This document shows positions 7,854 through 15,376 of a DNA stretch of 17,893 nt, piece by piece (the stretch's first letter is position 1; the number at the start of each line of letters is the position of its first letter). The stretch covers positions 1-17,893 of the forward strand of contig NPFB01000201.1 of assembly GCA_014084085.1 (NCBI GenBank), written 5' to 3'. This stretch comes from Hondaea fermentalgiana. Lineage: Eukaryota > Sar > Bigyra > Thraustochytrida > Thraustochytriidae. The position numbers and the translations under genes are program-made. The notes below the pieces were generated by a model, which saw only the letters and a program-made list of their open reading frames with translations, did no database searches and was not told the origin of the DNA.

Positions 7854-8162
7854 AGCCAGGGAGTCCCAGTTGTCAACAAGCACGTATTCTGGCCTGGCTG
7901 AAGAAAACAGAACGAAGTTGGCTCTTTTCAGTATCCTCGAAGCCTTGCATCCTGTGCGACAGGGTGCATGCATGTTGATGCTGCAACGATGTTCAATTGA
8001 CCACTTTTTATAGTTGTTGTAAAAAACAACGTCAAGGAGCCAAACGGCCAAGGTTCCTCGTCGCAGGATGTGCACGACGATGTTTTCAAAAGTCGATCAG
8101 AAAAGCGAAATGAAATAGACGCAGGGTATGTATTGATGTTATAAAGTTTACTTTGCTTGTTC

Positions 8163-11100
8163 TTAGTAGACCTCGAGCAGGTAGCGGCCAGCCTTTTTGA
8201 GCTTCTCCACCGCCTCGAGATCAGCCTCGTCAGTCGCGGACATGGCGACGCCGAGCGCGTTGCTGACGTCAGGAACGGGCCACACGGGACCGCACATGTA
8301 GGCGTGGGCATCGTGGTTGGCGAGAAGATCGCGAAGGACAAGCTTGTCCTCGTTCATGCGAGTCTGGACATAGATCTTTTCGGGCTGGTCGCGCGAAAAG
8401 GCAAGGCAGAGGTCGACAAGACCCTCGGCTTGGTAGGCATCCCACTCGTCGCCGTAAAGGTACTCTTCCTTGCGGTGGCGAGCACCAAAGTAGAGACGGA
8501 TGGGACCAACGGCGTGGCCCTGCTCCTTGAGCCACTTGCGCTCCTGGACAAAGGCGCGGAAGGGCGCGAGACCCGTACCGAGACCGGTGAGGATGAGCGC
8601 CGAGTCGTGGGTCTCGGGCAGACGGAGAACAGAGCTAATGACATCGACGGTGACGCGGGGCTGCTTGCTGGCGTCGAGCGAGTTGAGGAAGCGAGTGGCC
8701 GCACCGTAGCGCTTCTTGCCCGAGGGAGTGACCCAGTCGACAGCGACAACGAGGAGGTGCACCGAGGTCGGGTGAAGCTTTTGCGACGAGGCAATCGAGT
8801 AGTGGCGGGCCACAATGCGGGGGACAGTGGCAATGAGGTCGGCAATAGTGAGCTTGGCCGACTTGTACTGGAGGAGCAAATCGGCAAAACGGACCGTCTC
8901 GTAGGTGCCGAGCTTGAAGGCCTCCGAGTCATCGGTACCAGTGTGCATGAGCTTGAGGTGCTCGTAACGGGACGAAGCAAAGCCGGCGAGGGCGCAGTAA
9001 AAGCGCTTGGCGGGCTTGCCAAAGATGTCGAGCTCGGAAATAAGAATGTTGCGCACGGACTTGATTTCAACCTTGCCGTCGCGCGAAGGAAAGGAAACGA
9101 ACTCCTCCGGGTCGAGGCCGTACTCGCGGATGAAGGCATCGACCTCGGCCTCGTCGTTTTCGGGGTAGACACCGAGGGCGTCACCGATGCGGTACTGGAT
9201 GTCAGTGTCGCTAATGTCGAACTCGAGGTGGAAAATGTCGCGGCTGTACTCGGCCGGGGTGAGGCGATCCTTGCGGGTGAGGCGGACCTGGTAGGCCTTT
9301 TCGCGCGATGCAGGCTTGATGGCATCAGTCTTGCTGTAGGCGCTGGGGAAAATAAGAGGGAGGGCAGCCTGGTGACGGGGGAGACGGGTGATCTCCTCGG
9401 GAGCACCAACGCGAGCCGCCTTGGACTCTTCCGGGGCAGCGACCTTGAAGCGCGGGACAAAGTGAAGGTTTGCGTCGCGGACAGCACCACGGGCGTGGGG
9501 GATGGGCGACATGGCGCCAAACTGCGAGGAGCCAAAAGAGCTGGCCTCGACGGCATCGATGTGAAGGCCGCCGTTGCCAACGGTCTGCATGCGAGGCATG
9601 TAGGCGTGGGGACCGCCAAAGGAGACCTCGCGGAGAGCGGCGCCGTTGTCCGTAAGGTAGCCTTCGACGCGGCTGACGCCAGTGACGAGGGCATCGCCAA
9701 GAGCGGATCCGAGCGCAGAGCGAGCAGAGCCCTGAAGGGCGCCGCGAAGCTGACCCACGAGCTGGGCCGAGAAGCGCTCCGGGCCCTCGCACTGGTAGAG
9801 GGCCGCGACGAGGGCCATCCACTTTTCGGCGGCATGGAGTGTGGCAACAGGCACGGGCTCGGCGGAGCGCTCGGCGGCATCGCGAAGGAAGGCATAAGCA
9901 TCAACAGTCACAAGACGCGCCGACTTGCGGGAGAGCTCGTTGCGGACCTCGGCAGGAAGCTCAATGTGTGCGCTGAGCTGGTCCTGGCCACGGCGCGAGG
10001 CGTCGGGGAGGACGACGACGACACCGTTGTCGCGGAGGAGCTCGGCGGCCAAGAGACCGGCGCCCTGAAGAGCGCGCTGCTCAAGGACGACAACATCGGC
10101 CTCCTGAACGGCGTAGGACTCGGCAAGACGACGAGCAGCGCCTCCGACACGGATCTCGGCACGAACGATGCCCTCATCGCCGGCGTAGGGATCCTCGGTC
10201 ACGAGGACCTGCGAGGAGGTTTGGGACGCGAGCGCGGTGGCGGCCGCGCGGATCTGCGAAGCGGCGCCCTCGCCGCCTGCCGCGAGAGCAACAATGGCGC
10301 GGCCAGTACCGGCAGGGCGGGCCTGGTCAATGTTGACCGAGGCGTGGACGAGTTCAGCGCCAAGGGACATTTGCGGGCGCGCAGAGAGCACGTTGTTGAG
10401 GATAGTGTGGGCCATGGCCGGGGTGAAGCCATCGACAAGGGCCGGAAGGCGCACCGAGAGAAGGAGCGGGAGAGGCCGGGTCGAGGTCCATGCCTCGCTG
10501 TGAATGCTGGCGGCAACCTCTTCGAAAAGAGGAGCAAGAGCGCCGGCCTGGTCGACGACACAGATGCGGCGGGTGGATGCCGGGAGCGCGCTGACAAGGT
10601 CGCTGACGGACCAAGGGCGGAGCATGCGCACGCGAAGGACACCCGCGAGGTCGGCATGGTGGCCGCTACGGGCAGAGACGGCCTCCTCGACGACGGCGGA
10701 GGGGGCGCCCATGGTAACAATGACGGCCTCGGCGGTCTTGCTGCCAGAGTACTCGAAGGCAGCAGGCTGCGCGAGGGCAGCGGGCTGCGCCGGGGCGGCG
10801 AGGATCGAGGGAGGGGCGAGACGGACCGGGGTGAGCTGCTGAAGAGAGCGAGCACCGTCAAAGAAGTGGAGGACAGGCTTGCCGCGAGCCTCGGCGAGAG
10901 CGTGGGCCGCGAGGGCGGTCTCCTGGGTCTCCTCGGCGGTGGCCGAGGCGAGCATGACGACACCAGTGTCGCGGGCGGTCATGACCTCGGTGAGGTCCTG
11001 GCCAACGGCGAGATCGGTATCGCCGACGGCGAGCGCGGCGACATGGATGACGACGGGGAGCGATTTTGCGGCCATGTCAAAGAGGCTGGGAAGCATGGCC

Positions 11101-11822
11101 TTGACGGAGGCGCTGGTGGCGAGAATGGTCACGCGGGAGCCGCCAGCAGCGGCACCAGCAACGGCGGCGCCGGCGCCGGGACGGGTCTCCATCTCGAGAA
11201 TCTGGGCCTCACCGGCGGTCTTGTCGAGGGTCGAGCCAAGGTACGAGGTGCCGGCGGCGGGGTAGACGAAGACGACATCGCTGCGTGCCTGGGCGACGCG
11301 AGCGACGGCGTGGTTGACAGAGGTGACCTGCGAGGCGCCGCCAGCGTAGTTCTGGCTGGTGCTCTCGAGGGTGCTTGCGTTAGGTGCCGGGATGACGACG
11401 CCAGAGACCTCCTCGGGGCGGGTCTTGGGGTCCTTGCGGCTCATCCAGCTGGGAATGTACTCCTCGGAGTCATCCGAAGCCGACGAGACGGAAGAGCGAA
11501 GGTCGTCATCGACGGTCTGCTTCTTGGCCTCCTCGGTGGCCTTGGGTGCGGCGGCCTGCTCGGGTGCGGCCTTGCGCGAGACCCAGGAGGGGAGGTCGTC
11601 CTGGTTCTGGGGGGTGGCGTTGTTGCCGCTGGCGAGCACGGCGGGGACCTTGACGGCGGGCTTTTGGTCCACGCTCACAAGAGGGGCCTTGGCGTCAGAG
11701 GAGCTCTTGGCGCCGGCGGCCTTCTTGTCTTCCTTGGTCATCTTGTACAGCGCGAAGCCGCCAAAGAGGATGCCTCCGGCAAGCTGGAGGATGCCCTCCA
11801 TCTCGCCCTGGCCCTTGCCCAT
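8163..11822 (-). CDS. MET10: Sulfite reductase (NADPH) flavoprotein alpha-type subunit (MET10-like) with N-terminal membrane segment
   Basis: The 1219-aa single-exon gene runs from an ATG at 11822 (ACC before it) to TAA at 8163-8165. A hydrophobic segment at about 10-26 is followed by a charged, Ala/Ser-rich linker with a duplicated motif, LPSWVSRK (77-84) and IPSWMSRK (123-130). PFOR-like domains follow: about 165-330 (GKPVLHFFDGAR, 314-325), about 363-440 (VRMLRPWS; CVVDQAG) and a gamma-like part at about 505-660. The FAD/NADPH reductase occupies about 840-1219: RHYSIASS (1006-1013) for FAD, GLGTGLAPFR (1080-1089) and YMCGP (1175-1179) for NADPH, and a terminal Tyr as in CysJ. There is no flavodoxin domain and there are no TPP or iron-sulfur domains, which is the yeast MET10 plan. 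It should pass electrons from NADPH to an FMN- and siroheme-bearing partner encoded elsewhere, reducing sulfite to sulfide. The family is usually about 1035 aa; the excess lies mainly in the N-terminal extension and linkers. Confidence 0.93.
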   Translation of the reverse strand: MGKGQGEMEGILQLAGGILFGGFALYKMTKEDKKAAGAKSSSDAKAPLVSVDQKPAVKVPAVLASGNNATPQNQDDLPSWVSRKAAPEQAAAPKATEEAKKQTVDDDLRSSVSSASDDSEEYIPSWMSRKDPKTRPEEVSGVVIPAPNASTLESTSQNYAGGASQVTSVNHAVARVAQARSDVVFVYPAAGTSYLGSTLDKTAGEAQILEMETRPGAGAAVAGAAAGGSRVTILATSASVKAMLPSLFDMAAKSLPVVIHVAALAVGDTDLAVGQDLTEVMTARDTGVVMLASATAEETQETALAAHALAEARGKPVLHFFDGARSLQQLTPVRLAPPSILAAPAQPAALAQPAAFEYSGSKTAEAVIVTMGAPSAVVEEAVSARSGHHADLAGVLRVRMLRPWSVSDLVSALPASTRRICVVDQAGALAPLFEEVAASIHSEAWTSTRPLPLLLSVRLPALVDGFTPAMAHTILNNVLSARPQMSLGAELVHASVNIDQARPAGTGRAIVALAAGGEGAASQIRAAATALASQTSSQVLVTEDPYAGDEGIVRAEIRVGGAARRLAESYAVQEADVVVLEQRALQGAGLLAAELLRDNGVVVVLPDASRRGQDQLSAHIELPAEVRNELSRKSARLVTVDAYAFLRDAAERSAEPVPVATLHAAEKWMALVAALYQCEGPERFSAQLVGQLRGALQGSARSALGSALGDALVTGVSRVEGYLTDNGAALREVSFGGPHAYMPRMQTVGNGGLHIDAVEASSFGSSQFGAMSPIPHARGAVRDANLHFVPRFKVAAPEESKAARVGAPEEITRLPRHQAALPLIFPSAYSKTDAIKPASREKAYQVRLTRKDRLTPAEYSRDIFHLEFDISDTDIQYRIGDALGVYPENDEAEVDAFIREYGLDPEEFVSFPSRDGKVEIKSVRNILISELDIFGKPAKRFYCALAGFASSRYEHLKLMHTGTDDSEAFKLGTYETVRFADLLLQYKSAKLTIADLIATVPRIVARHYSIASSQKLHPTSVHLLVVAVDWVTPSGKKRYGAATRFLNSLDASKQPRVTVDVISSVLRLPETHDSALILTGLGTGLAPFRAFVQERKWLKEQGHAVGPIRLYFGARHRKEEYLYGDEWDAYQAEGLVDLCLAFSRDQPEKIYVQTRMNEDKLVLRDLLANHDAHAYMCGPVWPVPDVSNALGVAMSATDEADLEAVEKLKKAGRYLLEVY

Positions 11823-11839
11823 GGTGGGGTTGTTTCCGC

Positions 11840-11840
<1 letters not shown>

Positions 11841-11870
<30 letters not shown>
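11841..11870 (-). repeat. (GCT)10 in the sulfite reductase leader; AGC in the gene's sense
   Basis: Ten perfect triplets end 18 bp upstream of the ATG at 11822. The mRNA-sense unit is AGC/CAG, the same as in the leader of the quinone oxidoreductase-like gene. Confidence 0.96.
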
Positions 11871-11871
<1 letters not shown>

Positions 11872-12140
11872 GCTGCTCCTGCTCCTGCTCCCGCCGCCGG
11901 GCGTGCTGTCTCGCAGCACGGCTCGCGGCGCTGAGCTAGGGTTGGCGCGGGCGGTGTATGGGTGGTTGGTCGGGTTATGTGTTTGTTTGTTTGGGGTCTG
12001 GCGCACGCCGCCCAACGGGAAGACCAGGCTCACCCGTTTGCTAAGGTTTACGCTAAGACACCCTACCGGCCGAAGCCGTGGCCACTAGCGAGCAGGACGG
12101 GCAGCGCCTCCGTTGCTGCTGCTGGACGCCGCGGTGCGGA

Positions 12141-12170
12141 GCGATGCGATGCGATGCGATGCGGTGCGAT
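12141..12170. repeat. GCGAT pentanucleotide array
   Basis: Six units, the fifth being GCGGT. The same pentamer recurs in shorter form near 12825 (gcgatgcgttgcgatgcgg), and as its complement near 13006 and 14944. Confidence 0.95.
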
Positions 12171-13053
12171 GCCTGTCGCAGCTGCATCTGGCAGCGGCCG
12201 GCGCCGAGAGCGCGCCCGGGCCAGCTGCAGCAGGCCAGCAGGCCAGCGTCGGGAGGGGCGGCACGGGAGCGAGCCTCATTGGGCGGGCGAGGGGCGTCGT
12301 CATTCCATCGCGTGCATTGCATCTCGTGACGTGGGCGGCGGCCAGTGGGGACGCAGACGCCCGGTCCGCGGTGACGATGCTTAGTTAGAAGAGACCGCGC
12401 CGGGTGATTCGCGAGTTCCGCCGGTCGCGACGTCACCCGCGGAGACTTGTCCGGGAGCCCCCGAAGTACGTGTGCGAGCGCAGCGGGGAGGGGTAGGAAG
12501 GGCCGTCTCGGGGCGAGACGAAAGAGGTTCCGACGCAAGAGGTTTTGTATGCCCGCGCAACGCAGAACCGGGTGGGTTAGGTACACGAGGAACGGACAGC
12601 GTGAGAGGGGTGTGAGAGACGTTCGGGTAATCAGGGCAGCCGTGACGTTCGTGCCATGCTTGCGTGCATTATTTTTCCCTTTTGTGCGCGGCGCAAGAGT
12701 TCACGGAATACAGAAACGAACAAAGACGCCGCTTGGCGACGCTTTCTCTGCGCAATGGCGATGCCTTCTTGAAGAAGATGAGCGAGGTCAAAGGCCGTCG
12801 TGATGGCCGTCCTGTCCTCCTGCGATGCGTTGCGATGCGGCTTTTACGTTGGATGAAATTGCAGCACGGTCGGCGGCAGTGGCCGGTGGCCCGAGCGAGG
12901 TGTCTTGGCACGTTCATGTTCACGTTGGTCAGGCACGTCCTCTCTTATTATACATTAGGTTGAAGTCGGTTCAATCTCGGCGCGGCACGGCCTGCACGGC
13001 CTCACAGCATCGCATCGCTTCGCGTGGTTGGCCAGTCGGCCGCAGTCGGTCGG

Positions 13054-13069
13054 TCGATCGATCGATCGA
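13054..13069. repeat. (TCGA)4 microsatellite
   Basis: Four perfect TCGA units, self-complementary and therefore able to form a cruciform. A related (GATC)4 lies at 5481-5496. Confidence 0.9.
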
Positions 13070-13300
13070 CTGTAGACGCACTGTCAAGCAGCGATGCGCG
13101 CCGGAGAGAGCGTCTGCCTGCAGCTGCACTTACTTACTCCTCGTCGAGAGGAAGCCGCAGCCGCAGCGAGGCGGGGAATGGGTGGTCCTTGGCCCCTTTT
13201 CCAGGCAGGCTTCCGCTGCGAGGCCTCCCGCTTCCGCACGCGCCGACCTGACTGCACTGCCTGCGCTGCGTGCGTGGTCATGGGCGGTCATGGGCGGAGA

Positions 13301-13344
13301 GATGGATGGATGGATGGATGGATGGATGGATGGATGGATGGATG
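13301..13344. repeat. (GATG)11 microsatellite
   Basis: Eleven perfect GATG units. The low-complexity MDGW-repeat translation over this array is a by-product of the repeat, not evidence of a gene. Confidence 0.96.
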
Positions 13345-13588
13345 GACCTCGGCCAGCAAGGCGCAGGCGCAGGCGACACGAGCGCGAGGCCAGGCCAGGA
13401 CCTCTCTTTTCCCTGCGCCTCGGCGCCTCTTGGGACCCGCGCTGGCTCCGAGTCGGCGCAAGGCGAGGGAAGGCGGGAGCGAGGACACGGAGGCTTTTCT
13501 TTTTCCTCTTCTTGTCTTTTCTTTTCCTTACTTAACTATAGTATACGCTGCTGTTCACTATGTGGCTGGTTGCTCTTTGCTATATATG

Positions 13589-13648
13589 CTTTCCTTTTCT
13601 TTTCTATTTCTTTTTCTTTTCTTTGCTTTTCCTTTTCTTTTCATTTCT
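13589..13648 (+). repeat. Polypyrimidine tract
   Basis: Sixty bases of almost uninterrupted C/T, mostly CTTTT and CTTTTC units, follow a TATATA stretch at about 13580. It could be a promoter element or a nucleosome-free tract; nothing downstream identifies a gene. Confidence 0.85.
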
Positions 13649-14974
13649 GCCCGCGCTTGTGACGTCGAGCGAGATTGGGAACGTCATCGCGGACTGCGCA
13701 ACCCGGTCCCACAGCCGCGGGGAGGACATTTCTTGCGGCAGGTTTCATGTCGGCGCTGTCTTTCAGGTTCTTTTTCTCTTTTCCTTTCAGGTGCCCCTCT
13801 GTTCTTTCTGGCTGCTGGAGGCGCGCACGGCAAGCGTCAGCGTCCATGGCGTCTGCGTCTGCAGCTGCAGCTGCTGCTGCTGTGCGGTGGCGGGCGACAG
13901 CGACAGCGACAGGCCTCACGCGAGGCAGACGGATGGGCAGCTGCAGCTGCCGCCATTGGTGCTGGAAAGCAAGGTCCTGCGGAACTTGTTGCGTTCATCA
14001 GTTCTTCGTTTGTTTCGATCGCCGTCTTTGTTTCGAGCAACACGAATGCTGGCGCTTCGGAGCCTTCGTTCGTTTCTTGTCATTGCTACGAGCATGAAAG
14101 TGAAGGTGTCAGATGGACAGCACGCAGCCACGACGAACTGCAGCTGACGAAAGAGCTGGCCGAACAAGGAGGATTGAGATGTGGTGATGTTGGCTTGGCT
14201 GCCACGGATAACTACTACTACAGTGATGCCGCACATCTTACATCGACACGCGCAACAAAGAGGTCTCACCAGCCAGATCAATGACTAGGCCAGGCCAACT
14301 GACTGTGTGTTTTTCTCGTTGAGTGACGGATGGTCGGTCATCTTTGAAGCTGCTCAGTCGACACGCTTCGCCTGGGATGCATGTGTTCTTTTCAGGCTGG
14401 CTCCACTCTCTCGCGGCACGAGGTTGGGTGGGGGATGATCAGCATGACATGCAAGCTGCGGTGAACCGACAGCGCAGCGTCGATCACTGTTCCGCGAAAC
14501 AGGTCCAGCGTGTCCATGAGCCACAGCCAGAAGCTCGCCTTTACCCACCAAAAATCTTTCGCAAAACTATCATCGCTCATTCCTTCTTTCTGCCTGTACT
14601 GCGCCAATGCCTCTCGACGTGGCGCGCTTGCCGCCCCCAATGTCATCATTCTTTCCGTGTCAGTAACGATCGATCCTTGCCTGGCGCATGACGCATTGCT
14701 GGCACTAGGTATCATTTTGACTGTGAATGGCCAAAAAAAAGAAGCTTTTATGCCCACAGAGGTCTTAGATCACCTTGCTTACGTTTGCCGCGAGACTCGG
14801 CACTTCTTTCCGCCGGCGCCGGTCCTTCTCGTTTTCGTCGCGGCGTCATCGCTGGTGACAGTGAGGCCATGTCACTTGCGGCCCCACTGTCAACCCCGAG
14901 CGCCGCATTGCCGGTGTCGAAGTCGGGAGCGGGTCGGGAGCTCTGCATCGCATCGCATCGCTTTTATAAAATTT

Positions 14975-15009
14975 GCTTTGCTTTGCTTTGCTTTGCTTTG
15001 CTTTGCTTT
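14975..15009. repeat. (GCTTT)7 pentanucleotide array
   Basis: Seven perfect GCTTT units lie between GCATC-type pentamers (14944-14960 and 15010-15016). A self-complementary ttttataaaa (14962-14971) sits just before the array. Confidence 0.96.
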
Positions 15010-15275
15010 GCATCGCATTGCGTTGTATGCGGCATGACGTGGAGCGCAAGCAGGCTTTTTCGACCCTGTCACGGCAGCAGTGGAGACTCTGTAGCAGGCA
15101 GGGCGTCGCTGCGGCTTCACTTGCCTCGGCCGAGATCGATCGCCACAGCCATCATCGCCATGGTCCTCCTCGTCATCACCGCCACCACCACCATCATCAT
15201 CACCATTACGGCGGCCAGTGGCAGCCAGCCAGAAGAAAAGCATGAATCCCTTCATCCATTTTCCACTATCCCCGA

Positions 15276-15347
15276 AAACAAACAAACAAACAAACAAACA
15301 AACAAACAAACAAACAAACAAACAAACAAACAAACAAACAAACAAAC
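15276..15347 (-). repeat. (AAAC)18 array 3' of CDC40; GTTT in the gene's sense
   Basis: Eighteen perfect AAAC units occupy 72 bp, starting 29 bp beyond the CDC40 stop codon. In the transcript this would read as a (GUUU)18 run in the 3' untranslated region, if the poly(A) site lies beyond it. Confidence 0.96.
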
Positions 15348-15376
15348 AGGAATAAGATAGTAAACCTATTTTAAAG

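Larger units (their letters stand above)
6882..8162. other. Convergent spacer, AT-richer, with dispersed inverted repeats
   Basis: This 1281-bp region between two gene 3' ends is visibly AT-richer than its surroundings. It begins with a run of A after the reductase stop and carries further A runs at about 7028 and 7187. Between 7273 and 7853 it holds six copies of a motif around accgaacgaaattt in both orientations. No open frame has recognisable motifs. It may hold a decayed non-autonomous transposon, but no transposase or clean target-site duplication is visible. Confidence 0.75.
11823..15376. other. 3.5-kb repeat-rich region without a recognisable gene
   Basis: The region starts with the leader and promoter of the sulfite reductase gene and ends with the 3' flank of CDC40. 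It contains many microsatellites: AGC, GTTT, GCGAT, TCGA, GATG, GCTTT and AAAC. Pyrimidine-rich + strand stretches lie at about 13495-13530 and 13589-13648, and splice-acceptor-like TTTCAG occurs near 13765 and 13790. Long open frames exist on both strands but are low-complexity and match no family I know. One weak two-exon candidate lies at 14392-14948 on the minus strand. I found no tRNA-like A/B boxes. Confidence 0.7.

Noticed and set aside
8157..11939. 1260-codon plus-strand open frame antisense to the sulfite reductase gene, longer than the gene itself
   Set aside because: It is codon-registered with the real gene and arises because TTA, CTA and TCA are never used there. Its product is low-complexity Gly/Val/Arg-rich sequence with no motif, while the minus strand carries clear FAD and NADPH motifs.
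12961..12990. GGTTCAATCTC resembling a tRNA T-loop/B box
   Set aside because: No matching stem, A box or acceptor pairing could be found around it on either strand.
13846..14097. Cys-rich plus-strand peptide after an Ala/Ser run, with a TTTCAG acceptor-like site upstream
   Set aside because: Many Cys codons come from CTGCAG/AGCTGC repeats, start contexts are poor, and spacing is irregular with many aromatic residues, unlike the regular CxC pattern at 17521-17577.
13094..14284. 396-codon plus-strand frame through the GATG array and polypyrimidine tract
   Set aside because: The translation is dominated by microsatellite products (MDGW repeats, Phe/Leu/Ser runs). No family is recognisable and codon usage is unlike that of neighbouring genes.
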